From contig NC_006045.2 in NCBI RefSeq assembly GCF_000006445.2, forward strand, positions 434,001 through 498,000: 64,000 bases of DNA. The letters are read 5' to 3'. Below the pieces are notes generated by a model. The model was not told the DNA's origin and made no database searches. It was given only the letters and a program-made list of their open reading frames with translations. This DNA comes from Debaryomyces hansenii CBS767. Its lineage: Eukaryota; Ascomycota; Pichiomycetes; Serinales; Debaryomycetaceae. The stretch's first letter is position 1. Each line of letters begins with the position of its first letter. A program made the position numbers and the translations under genes. Shown here piece after piece: positions 9,634 to 18,153 of this stretch.

Positions 9634-10245
9634 ACGCCATCACATGTTCCTTTTAATATTTGCAAGCTACGTCCTGCCACCCTTTTTCCTTTCTTCTATG
9701 TTATATAATTATCTATCTACGATTATGGTTCTATATGCTAACAGTATGTCAATATACATTTTAATCTTGTGATCTTTGTTATTTTCCATTTTATTGCATG
9801 TTCGGTACCTCAATTATATTTCCAATGTAAACATCGAAACCGTGACATACGTGGTACGTGGTAAACGTAGCTCGTGGAGCCCCTGCGCCTCTATTCTTAG
9901 TATTCTAGAATACCGGATATATCGCATCTATGCAAGTGAAGGTCTCGGTGTTACCCTCTACAATCATCTGTATATAGACTGAAATGATAGTCACAATTCC
10001 GAGCAATAGGGTTTTAACCCTCTCTCCATTTATGCAATATCCGGGTAAATTGTGCATAACTTTTCTTCAGTTTTCGCAATTTTGTGTAATATAGTAATGT
10101 CCTGTATAATCCTTAGTATGGCCAGACGATTACGGTGTGAGCAGTTGGTATAGTGAAAAATTTTTTGATGGACCTAAGTGAATAGAAGTTGATCAATTTA
10201 ATTTTTTGTTTGTTTTATACCAAATACATTAAATAATACTACAAA
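9634..10245 (+). promoter_or_regulatory. RPL23 upstream region
   Basis: 612 bases between the WSC gene and RPL23. Short ORFs here overlap nothing recognisable. The notable element is the AGGGTT-TT-AACCCT inverted repeat at 10008-10021, listed separately. Just before the ATG the leader is T-rich, as in many yeast ribosomal-protein promoters. Confidence 0.4.
10008..10021. promoter_or_regulatory. Tbf1-like inverted repeat upstream of RPL23
   Basis: AGGGTTTTAACCCT: two AGGGTT/AACCCT arms around a TT spacer, about 225 bases before the RPL23 ATG. Telomere-repeat-like AGGGTT/ACCCTA sites bound by Tbf1 are established as drivers of ribosomal-protein genes in Candida albicans and relatives. That this copy is bound is inference. 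Confidence 0.5.
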
Positions 10246-10915
10246 ATGTCTGGTTCTGGTGCTTCCGGTAACAAATTCCGTATGTCTGTATGTGACTAGT
10301 TTTATTTTATTGAAGACGTTATGGGGGAGATGTGAATCTGAACTGAAGAGGATATTGAAGATTGATTAAAAATGCAGAAAATAACTTAAGTCGCTTAGTA
10401 TGAAGAGAAAGGGATACAGGTGAATAGAGCATTATAATTGTCGAAGGATTGTAATTAGAATAAATTCAAAAGGAGAGAAACTCATCTCGAAGTAGCGGTC
10501 TTTTTTTTTTCATAGACGAACATAATACTAACAAAGATTCTAGTTAGGTTTACCAGTTGGTGCCGTTGTAAACTGTTGTGATAACTCAGGTGCAAGAAAC
10601 TTATACATCGTCTCTGTTAAGGGATTCGGTGCTAGATTAAATAGATTACCTGCTGCCTCAGCTGGTGATATGGTTATGGCTACCGTCAAAAAGGGTAAGC
10701 CAGAATTAAGAAAGAAAATCATGCCAGCAATTGTTGTTAGACAAGCTAGACCATGGAGAAGAAAGGATGGTGTCTACTTATACTTCGAAGATAATGCTGG
10801 TGTTATTGTCAATCCAAAGGGTGAAATGAAGGGTTCTGCCATCACTGGTCCAGTCGCTAAGGAATGTGCTGATTTATGGCCACGTATTGCTTCCAACTCT
10901 GGTGTTGTTGTTTAG
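10246..10915 (+). CDS. RPL23: 60S ribosomal protein L23 (uL14), one intron
   Basis: Core protein of the large ribosomal subunit at the subunit interface. It is a two-exon gene. Exon 1 (10246-10287) encodes [14 protein letters not shown] and stops at a GTATGT donor. Exon 2 (10544-10915) starts [11 protein letters not shown] and ends ASNSGVVV. Splicing gives 137 residues, the standard length for this protein, and joins the exons at the conserved MS-LGLPVG junction. The plain open frame seen further in (from 10670) begins at an internal methionine and misses about 42 codons of exon 2. The family match is nearly complete along the chain (for example [16 protein letters not shown]). A Tbf1-like site lies upstream. 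Convergent with SLM1/2. Confidence 0.97.
10288..10543 (+). other. Intron of RPL23
   Basis: 256-base spliceosomal intron: donor GTATGT at 10288-10293, branch point TACTAAC at 10526-10532, acceptor TAG at 10541-10543 after a T-run at 10501-10510. The distance from branch point to acceptor is short. I saw no convincing C/D or H/ACA snoRNA inside. Confidence 0.95.
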
Positions 10916-11099
10916 AAGATTTTCTTTTAAATATATTCATTATGTATCATCTTTTAAATAATTATGTTATAATACTTGATTAGGTTTCCTTTGATTTCTA
11001 CTGTAGCTTTTATTGCGATACTATTTAACATTATATATTCATGCTTAATTATCTATAGTACATTCTTGGCCATATAACTTAGAGACTCAGACATATAAT

Positions 11100-13517
11100 C
11101 TAATTTTCAGGAACAAGAGGAATGACCTTGTCTTCGCTGATGACTTTTGTCAAATCTTCATCAAATGTATTGTTCTTGCCATTGCTTTGCAATGTTTCTA
11201 CTTCATTGGCACTAGTTTCATTAGTGCTACTCTGAATATTAAGTTCACTATCATTTCCCTTGTCATTAGTTATATTACTCTCCTTGTCATCTTGATCATT
11301 AGCGCCCGGAACAGCTAAATTTGCTTCGCCATTCACATGCGAAGGAATGCTTGCATCTTTATTGTTCATTTCATGATGCAACGTCGAATCCGATTTTAAA
11401 AACTCTAACTCCAGATCATCAGTATGCTGATTGGACTCTATTGTTGGCGGAGGCTGCAAATGTGGTGGATACGGCAAATTGTTGGGAGCAGCTCTATCAT
11501 CGTGGCCTTGTTGTGGATATACACCATAATTTGCAGTATTCACCGGAAAATATGGTGGTTTCCCTTGTGGTTGTGGTTGGTTCAGTGGACTTTGCGCCCC
11601 TCCTGTTGGTGCGTGGATGAAAAACTGCTGTTGAGAATTCTGCTGCGGTGATACGGGAAAATACTGGGGTTGGGGTTGACCTTGAACAGTTGGACTTATA
11701 GTATAATACTGTTGTTGAACGGGATCGTACAATTGCAGTGGTTGTCCATTGTTGGTATAATAATAGCCAGCTTGATAATTAGGTTGCGCTGTGGGCTGTT
11801 GTGGAGATGAAACCTGAGCATATGGTTGAGGGTTTGCCGATGCTTTTACGTCCTGATTAACATCAATTGGAGCTATCATCGTACCATCACTATTGACCAT
11901 ATTTGTTAGTCTAGGAGATTGATTATTAGTCCTCGAAAATGTTGATGACAATCTGTTATGCGACATTGTAGGGGACTTATGCTTTGAACGTATTGAAGCT
12001 CCTGCTGCTTTCGATGAGTTGTTAGTGGTGACAGTTCTCAATGATTTTGCATTAGTTCCATTTGAAAGAATACTTGAAGTTCTTGAGATCCTCTTATGTT
12101 GATTTTCTTCCAACTTGAACTTCTTGCTAACTATTCTTGCTCTCGCCGAAGAGGTATTGGCGTTAGTCAAAGACTTAATATCAGTGTACCAGTCAATCAT
12201 TTTTTGATAAGTATCCGTTCTGAAAACCCAATTGTGGCCTCTGTGAATAATGCCATTCAGCAGCTTAGAGTGCAAGACAAATTTATAGACACCTCCTGGT
12301 TTACCGTCATTTTTAGAATGCTCGCTGACTTGGCACGCATCTAACAGTAATGACATAACTGGTTGCATATCCTTCTTACGATCTGATGTTTTAAACTCGT
12401 GAATATAGTTACATGTTAAAACATACCAGCCACTTGAGTAGGATTTCAAAAACTTAGAACGTCTTTCTAATGGGCCTTCCCTCACTGCGACATTCAATGG
12501 AGAATTGCCCTCAGGTATTACGAGTTCAGATAACTTTCTATATGGAAACGAAAGATCAACAAAGGTGCCATTTTTAACATTCGACGAGTTGTTTCCTAAT
12601 GCACTAATAGAAATTGAAGGTGTAGGTAAATTTCTTGAAATGAACGAGCTCCATTCGAATTCTGCTTCCTTTGATAAAAAGCCGTTGTTCAAATTTGGTA
12701 ACAAAAACTCTGGAATCGTTGAATGCTCAGTATTTAGTAAATTTAGGAACATTGATAAATAATTTTGGATTTCTAATACAATAATAGATTCTAACTTGGC
12801 TCCTGCTGTTTGTAAATTGGAATATGCATCATGCAAATACGTTTCTTCTGAAATTTGTTTTTTTAATTGTCTATCCAATTTTATCTTCATGAGATACGGA
12901 TCATTTTTGCTATGGTCTCCGTCTTGGGACAATCCGGCATGATCTAGCTTATTGGAAGTTTCAATCGCCTGAGTATACTGATTCAAAGCTTGTTTTGTTT
13001 CATTAATCTCCTTTCCCAAGTTATTTTTGAAATCATTTTGTAAGTTTTTAATTTCCTTGATCTTAATAAGAAGATCTTTTCTCAATTCCTCTAACTTGGG
13101 AATAATGACAGAAGTTATGTCCTTCAACGTTTTCGACGAATGCGTGACATTTTGTTGATGAAATTTCGTCAATATCGTGGGCAAGTCCTGTATCGACCCA
13201 TTCCCAATAGGCAAAAAGAACTTATTGATGGCATTTATGTCATCCTTATGGTTATTATGCGACCCGTGTCCATGCCCCGTATTCGACACCGTTGTGCTCG
13301 TCCCTGGTGATATTCCAACCGCTTGTTGAAGCCTCATTTGTTGCCTCACAATCTCCTCCTGAACACTGGCATATTCCTTAAGATAATTGACCAAATCCTT
13401 AATAATCGACCTCCAAGCTTGAAACCTATTCGCCAATACTTCTGTGGGATAATCACTCTGCGAATTGAATGTATAAGGAAGTACCACCGCTAAGGGATTT
13501 GTATGATCAGTAACCAT
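11100..13517 (-). CDS. SLM1: Slm1/Slm2-type PH-domain TORC2 adaptor
   Basis: Phosphoinositide-binding eisosome protein that recruits Ypk kinases to TORC2 and controls actin and sphingolipid responses to membrane stress. The 805-residue chain has an F-BAR-like helical region (about 25-290, long amphipathic helices such as ITSVIIPKLEELRKDLL). A PH domain follows (about 343-450, with GPLERRSKFLKSYSSGWYVL and the closing NWVFRTDTYQKMIDWY). After that comes a long disordered tail rich in Q, P and Y (about 530-680) and acidic serines. S. cerevisiae has two paralogues, Slm1 and Slm2; a single gene here would be the pre-duplication form, so the symbol is by family rather than strict orthology. The polyglutamine/proline tail is clearly longer than the core needs. 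Confidence 0.88.
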   Translation of the reverse strand: MVTDHTNPLAVVLPYTFNSQSDYPTEVLANRFQAWRSIIKDLVNYLKEYASVQEEIVRQQMRLQQAVGISPGTSTTVSNTGHGHGSHNNHKDDINAINKFFLPIGNGSIQDLPTILTKFHQQNVTHSSKTLKDITSVIIPKLEELRKDLLIKIKEIKNLQNDFKNNLGKEINETKQALNQYTQAIETSNKLDHAGLSQDGDHSKNDPYLMKIKLDRQLKKQISEETYLHDAYSNLQTAGAKLESIIVLEIQNYLSMFLNLLNTEHSTIPEFLLPNLNNGFLSKEAEFEWSSFISRNLPTPSISISALGNNSSNVKNGTFVDLSFPYRKLSELVIPEGNSPLNVAVREGPLERRSKFLKSYSSGWYVLTCNYIHEFKTSDRKKDMQPVMSLLLDACQVSEHSKNDGKPGGVYKFVLHSKLLNGIIHRGHNWVFRTDTYQKMIDWYTDIKSLTNANTSSARARIVSKKFKLEENQHKRISRTSSILSNGTNAKSLRTVTTNNSSKAAGASIRSKHKSPTMSHNRLSSTFSRTNNQSPRLTNMVNSDGTMIAPIDVNQDVKASANPQPYAQVSSPQQPTAQPNYQAGYYYTNNGQPLQLYDPVQQQYYTISPTVQGQPQPQYFPVSPQQNSQQQFFIHAPTGGAQSPLNQPQPQGKPPYFPVNTANYGVYPQQGHDDRAAPNNLPYPPHLQPPPTIESNQHTDDLELEFLKSDSTLHHEMNNKDASIPSHVNGEANLAVPGANDQDDKESNITNDKGNDSELNIQSSTNETSANEVETLQSNGKNNTFDEDLTKVISEDKVIPLVPEN

Positions 13518-13938
13518 ATTGTACTTATATTAAAACACACAATTAATGTTGGATACCAAAGGATTACTTTAATAGCTTCTATTTTACTAATAAGTAGAAG
13601 TTATTGTATTATCGTTATGCTTCTAAATATAAAGATCACTTTATTCCTTATAGTGAAGTTCAGCCATACAACTTCGTGTGTAAAATCAAAAATTGTGACC
13701 ATAAAATTGCACTCGATTTATCTGCTTAAATAGAACGATGCAATTAATTACGCATAGAATTATTTGGATATAGAGCGAATCGTGAACGGGTCTGGTTAAT
13801 TTGTACATTGTAGTGTTGTTGGACAGCGAATCTGAAAATTGCCGTTTCGGAAACATATACTGGCAATAATTTGACAGAAAAACTGTGTGGAAATTTCATG
13901 AACTAGACGTATTGTCTTGATTTAATGAGTAGCTACGG
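13518..13938. promoter_or_regulatory. Shared upstream region of SLM1 and the SLX8-like gene
   Basis: 421 bases between two divergent genes. AT-rich with small ORFs that look accidental. No recognised binding-site cluster or RNA gene. Confidence 0.35.
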
Positions 13939-14340
13939 ATGTCTTCTGCTAAAATAGAGAATATTATAAACCTATCGTCCGAGGATGAGGATGATGTGGA
14001 GATTATTGCTTTCAAAAAGGAGACACAGGACTTGATTGATAATCCAGTACAGCCTCCACATACCACCAAAAAACTAAGCAACATTCAGTGTCCAATTTGT
14101 TTTGATGAAGTCACTAATGCTACGGCAACCTCTTGTGGACATGTTTTTTGTTTGGAATGCATTCAGCAAAGTATTGCTAGTTCTACTGCCAGGGGACAGA
14201 CCAAAGGTAAAAAGGGAGTTGGTTTATGTCCTTTGTGCCGAAAGAGAGTTACCTTTAAGGAAACTATGTTGTTGAGAATGAAAATAGCCACGGCTACAGG
14301 CCCGCCACCTGTACGGTCTGAGTCGAACGAATCGAAATAA
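13939..14340 (+). CDS. SLX8: Small RING protein, Slx8/RNF4-like SUMO-targeted ubiquitin ligase
   Basis: Probable E3 ubiquitin ligase acting on SUMO-modified nuclear proteins. The 133-residue chain carries a C3HC4 RING: C51, C54, C66, H68, C71, C74, C97, C100 (CPICFDEV ... SCGHVFCLEC ... CPLCRKRV). The end of the RING and what follows (TFKETMLLRMK) match the Slx8 pattern. The N-terminus has two short hydrophobic-acidic strings, IINLSSEDEDD (about 9-19) and VEIIAF (20-25), which look like SUMO-interaction motifs. The protein is about half the length of S. cerevisiae Slx8 (274 aa), whose partner Slx5 supplies most SIMs. Combining SIMs and RING in one short chain recalls vertebrate RNF4. It could be another nuclear RING protein; the Slx8 name is the best match I can offer. 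Confidence 0.68.
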   Translation: MSSAKIENIINLSSEDEDDVEIIAFKKETQDLIDNPVQPPHTTKKLSNIQCPICFDEVTNATATSCGHVFCLECIQQSIASSTARGQTKGKKGVGLCPLCRKRVTFKETMLLRMKIATATGPPPVRSESNESK

Positions 14341-14994
14341 GGAGTAATTACTGTAAATATGTATATATGCTTGTGAATAATAGATAATATTAGCTTTAAT
14401 GAATATGTGTAGCTTATGCTGATAGTGGTTGGACCAATTGATCTAATGTGCTTGATATGGGATGATTAGTTACCGGAGCTAATTGTTGTATAAATTACAC
14501 TTCCCACAAGTTCTCTCTTTTGGATAAATTTTGCCAATAAATCATAAATTTAGGAAAAACTAGTTTTCAAAGACGTACAATATTCTGTGATATAGCTACT
14601 ACACCCGAAAGTCTTAAATAAGCATTATGAATACTTGTTGGTGGATTCAGGCTTCAGTATCAGGAATAGTCTTATCAGGTCATGGTGTTATCAGAACGGG
14701 TGCAAACTGTTGCAGCGCACGTATCAACCGATTGCAGACGGAATACTACGAACTTTTGATAATCCAGATATACACTCGATCAATACATCACAAACGTCCT
14801 TGGTACAAAATCATTACCGGTAAACTCTGTTAATGGCATTAAAATAGGAATTCCATGGGAACCTATATCCTATATTGGCAAATATGACTATATATGGGCT
14901 CACAACCGTGCATTTTTATATAAAAGCGCAGAATCCCTTTTAAGTAGCATCATCTCGGGCCATATTATCGTGATAATATTAGAACTACATAGCC
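14341..14994. other. Intergenic region with overlapping small ORFs upstream of BXI1
   Basis: 654 bases. Two overlapping plus-strand ORFs (14627-14833 and 14635-14823) and a third open frame without an ATG (about 14766-15050) cover this piece. The second and third read as plausible protein text (IRNSLIRSWCYQNGCKLLQRTYQP; VNGIKIGIPWEPISYIGKYDYIW), so an old frameshifted gene is possible. I do not recognise it. The BXI1 promoter must also lie here; TATATATGG at about 14889 and TTTATATAAAA near 14917 are TATA-like. Confidence 0.3.
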
Positions 14995-15759
14995 ATGAAT
15001 CATTATACTACGTTACCTACTAGTGAGCCACCAACTTATGAACAGGAGCAAAGCCCAAGGGTCGAGGGTGATAACATTCCCGATGATTTCAAGTACTCCG
15101 TAGATGTTGCATCCTGTGAATTGCCAATCCGTCAATTATTTATTAGAAAGGTCTATACATTGTTATCAATTCAAATATTTGGTACCGTATTGGTCGGACT
15201 TATCATTCGCTCAAACAGCTCTATTCAAGCATGGTGCTTTAACAATATGTGGCTTTTCTTTGTGTCGCTTATTGGTTCAATTGGGTTCATGATTGCCACT
15301 CACATTAAAGCTAGATCTTATCCAAGTAATTTATTATTATTGGGTGGATTCACATTGTGTGAAGCCTATGGGGTCGGTGTTGCTTGTTCAGCAATTGAAT
15401 CTGAGGTAGTCGTACAGGCTTTGTTGATAACATTTGTTATATTCATCGGATTAACATTATTTGCTTTCCAGACTAAGTATGACTTTATTAGTTGGCAGGG
15501 AACTGTTATGATGGCAACATGGGTTTTAATTGGTTGGGGCTTTATATTTATGGTTTTCCCAAACCACTCATCTGGCATGGAAATGTTATATTCGGGATTG
15601 GGGGCTATAATATTCAGTATCTATATCATTATAGACACCCAAAGGATAATGAAGACTGTTCACTTGGATGATGAAGTTCCGGCAACACTTTCCTTATACT
15701 TGGACATCTTGAATTTATTCTTATTCGTTTTACGTATATTGAATAACAGAAATGATTAA
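14995..15759 (+). CDS. BXI1: Bax-inhibitor/LFG-family membrane protein
   Basis: Multi-pass membrane protein of the BI-1/TMBIM family, S. cerevisiae Bxi1/Ybh3 type, located in ER, vacuole or mitochondrial membranes and linked to calcium handling and cell death. The 254-residue protein has a proline-rich cytosolic N-terminus with a PPTYE motif, then about seven hydrophobic segments from residue 55 on. The family signature sits near the end: SGLGAIIFSIYIIIDTQRIM with the conserved Asp, followed by SLYLDILNLFLFVLRIL. The last residues NNRND contain the charged terminus typical of LFG proteins. Convergent with RPT2, 107 bases apart. Confidence 0.92.
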   Translation: MNHYTTLPTSEPPTYEQEQSPRVEGDNIPDDFKYSVDVASCELPIRQLFIRKVYTLLSIQIFGTVLVGLIIRSNSSIQAWCFNNMWLFFVSLIGSIGFMIATHIKARSYPSNLLLLGGFTLCEAYGVGVACSAIESEVVVQALLITFVIFIGLTLFAFQTKYDFISWQGTVMMATWVLIGWGFIFMVFPNHSSGMEMLYSGLGAIIFSIYIIIDTQRIMKTVHLDDEVPATLSLYLDILNLFLFVLRILNNRND

Positions 15760-15866
15760 AGGTGGTTATTAATTGTTAGAAATAGTAAATAGTCTTAAAT
15801 TATGAACGTATATGTCTGCGCATGAATAGCAATAATAATGTGAATTAAATATATAATATATATATT

Positions 15867-17253
15867 TTACAAGTATAAACCTTCAAGATTTTCTTCTACC
15901 TTGTTTTTAAGAACTCTTTCTTTAGCAGCCTTGAAATCCTCGGCTTTAACTTGCATTCTTCTTTCTCTTAACGCTAATAAACCAGCCTCTGTACACATAG
16001 CTTTGATATCAGCTCCAGATAATTCATCTTTAGATGTTACTAATTCATCAAGTTTTACGTCATCTGCTAAACTCATTTTGGATGTATGAATATGAAGAAT
16101 TCTCTTTTTAGTATTTGAATCAGGGTTTTCAAACAAAATCTTACGATCGATTCTACCAGGTCTAATTAATGCAGGATCTAATGATTCAATTTTATTCGTT
16201 GCCATGATAACCTTAATATCACCTCTATCATCGAAACCATCCAATTGATTTAACAATTCCAACATAGTTCTTTGGACTTCTCTTTCACCACCCGATGAAG
16301 ATTCATATCTTTTACTACCAATAGCATCTATTTCATCAATAAAGACAATCGAAGGAGCAAGCTCTCCGGCTATCTGGAAAATTTGTCTACACAATCTTGG
16401 ACCATCACCTAAGTACTTTTGAATCAACTCGGACCCAACTATTCTTAAGAATGTGGCACTTGTTTGGTTTGCTACCGCTTTAGCTAATAATGTCTTACCT
16501 GTACCTGGTGCACCATACAATATCACACCTTTTGGTGGCTTGATACCCATTTCTTCGTATAATTCTGGATGAGTTAATGGTAACTCAACCGCTTCTTTAA
16601 TTTCTTGAATTTGTGACTCTAATCCACCAATATCGGCGTATGATTCGGTTGGAGATTTATCTAATTTCATCACTGACACCATTGGGTCAGCATCGTCCTG
16701 CAATACACCTACAATCGACACGGTTTTATGATGCAATAACACAGAGCAACTTGGTTCCAATAAACCTTTGTCAACAAAAGACATTATAGACACGTAGTAT
16801 TCAGAACCCGCAGTACTCGAAACAATTGCATGATCATCATCGATAATTTCTTCCAACGTACCAATCGACATTGGGTATCCTCTTAATTCATCGACTTTTT
16901 CTCTTTCTTCAGCCTGTTTTGCTTCTGTTGGTTGGAAAGCTTCTTGGTTAGTCACGAATTCCTCTTCCAATAATAAGTGATCCTTGATTCTTTCCAATTT
17001 CAATAATTTCAATTTACATCTAGTACTAGGATAAACACTTGGCAATTTCACTGCAGTATCTGGCCCCTTTCTTCTCTTTTTTCCAAACTTAGACTCCACT
17101 GGAGGCTCATACTTGGGCTTTTCCTTCTTCTTATCATCTTTCTTCTTATTGAAATCGCCTCCTGGCATTCCTGATGGCGTTTGACCCTAAAAGTTGATTG
17201 TTAGTATACAATTTTTTCAATATTTTCCCTCGCTAAATTCATTTACATACCAT
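15867..17253 (-). CDS. RPT2: 26S proteasome regulatory ATPase Rpt2, one intron
   Basis: AAA-ATPase subunit of the 19S base that unfolds substrates and gates the 20S channel. Exon 1 is only the ATG (17251-17253). It is followed by a 64-base intron and exon 2 (17186 down to 15867), giving 440 residues beginning [11 protein letters not shown]. Without the splice, the frame would start at an internal Met seven codons in. The spliced N-terminus restores the conserved MGQ with a Ser at position 6, the N-myristoylation signal known for Rpt2. Walker A GAPGTGKT is at about 226-233 and Walker B FIDEID at about 283-288. The arginine-finger segment [11 protein letters not shown] is present, and the C-terminal LYL is the HbYX-like gate-opening tail. 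The match to S. cerevisiae Rpt2 (437 aa) is very close throughout the ATPase. Confidence 0.97.
17187..17250 (-). other. Intron of RPT2 directly after the start codon
   Basis: Read on the minus strand: donor GTATGT (17250-17245), branch point TACTAAC (17206-17200), acceptor TTTTAG ending at 17187. It is 64 bases long. It interrupts between codon 1 and codon 2, so exon 1 contributes only the initiator ATG. Confidence 0.93.
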
Positions 17254-17362
17254 GATTGATCAATTATATCTAATTAGATTCCGTATATGAGACAATTACT
17301 TTATTGTAACAAGTATTCTATAACCAAAAGTAAATGTTCAAATCAGATATTCTTCTATCAAC

Positions 17363-17370
17363 TCGCCACT
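17363..17370 (-). promoter_or_regulatory. Possible Rpn4/PACE-like element upstream of RPT2
   Basis: Minus strand reads AGTGGCGA about 110 bases before the RPT2 start. It resembles the proteasome-associated element GGTGGCAAA bound by Rpn4 but differs at two or more positions. Position upstream of a proteasome gene is the only other support. Confidence 0.25.
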
Positions 17371-17480
17371 CAACTCGAAGCGGTCTGATGGTTACGAAGC
17401 GCGCGCACGCATACAACAACTACACTATCGATAATAACATAAATCATATTTAGAGATAACTACTTACATGTATCATATAT

Positions 17481-17951
17481 CTACCTACCAGAGATGTCAA
17501 CCCCTGAGTGTTCCTTGATTAACGACACTAATTTTGGTGGGTTAGCGCCAATAATGGTATCGAGTTGTTCACCATCTTTGAAAAATTTACATGTAGGCAT
17601 GGCAGTAATCCCGTATTCCATGGCAGTATCCTGAGCTTTGTCAACGTCTACTCTACCGAATTGAACTTCTGGGACTCTTTCGGATAACATAGCAAAGATA
17701 GGCTCCAATGCCTTACATGGACCACACCAAGTAGCGTAAAAATCAATTACGGAAACCTTTTCTCCATTAGATACAAATTGTTGGAATTGTTTCAAGTCTT
17801 CTAACTCTTGAACATTACCTTTTGGAGCTTCGGAAGAAAAGGATCTCTTATTGTATAAATGTTGAATGCCAAAAGCCGAGCTTCTGGTGACAGAGAAGCC
17901 TAATGTTGGCTTCGATGCGTTTAAAACACGAATTGGCAAAGTACGTAACAT
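17481..17951 (-). CDS. TRX3: Mitochondrial thioredoxin
   Basis: Small dithiol oxidoreductase that reduces mitochondrial peroxiredoxin and other proteins. The 156-residue chain has a typical matrix presequence in the first 40 residues or so (MLRTLPIRVLNASK..., basic, hydroxylated, no acidic residues; KRSFSSE is a likely cleavage region). The thioredoxin fold follows, with the active site WCGPC (C76, C79), the buried VIDFYATWC strand and the cis-proline segment ITAMPTCKFF. It is longer than cytosolic thioredoxins by the presequence, matching S. cerevisiae Trx3 (127 aa) plus extra N-terminal residues. Same strand as RPT2, 228 bases from its start; divergent from PUF6. Confidence 0.93.
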   Translation of the reverse strand: MLRTLPIRVLNASKPTLGFSVTRSSAFGIQHLYNKRSFSSEAPKGNVQELEDLKQFQQFVSNGEKVSVIDFYATWCGPCKALEPIFAMLSERVPEVQFGRVDVDKAQDTAMEYGITAMPTCKFFKDGEQLDTIIGANPPKLVSLIKEHSGVDISGR

Positions 17952-18153
17952 TTTAAATGGATTAGAAGGTATTACACTATATTAAGTCACTAATATGCTA
18001 GAATAGAGCAATTAGTTCGTTTTGTTCCTTAGTCAGTAGAGCTGGAGAAACTATAGGACATATTTAGGGACACAAAACCTAATGTAACACAAAATCGCTC
18101 CATAGTTAAGAGCCGCAGACCTCTTCTTAAAATTAATTTTTTTTTCAGTCTAG

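Noticed and set aside
8640..9680. 346-codon ORF antisense to the WSC gene
   Set aside because: It is the mirror of the serine-rich tract: AGC/TCN codons read backwards as Leu/Glu/Asp-type codons and avoid stops. The sense frame has a signal peptide, WSC domain and membrane span; the antisense frame has low-complexity Leu/Glu runs only.
10288..10543. snoRNA inside the RPL23 intron
   Set aside because: No clear C/D or H/ACA box pair; the intron is of ordinary length.
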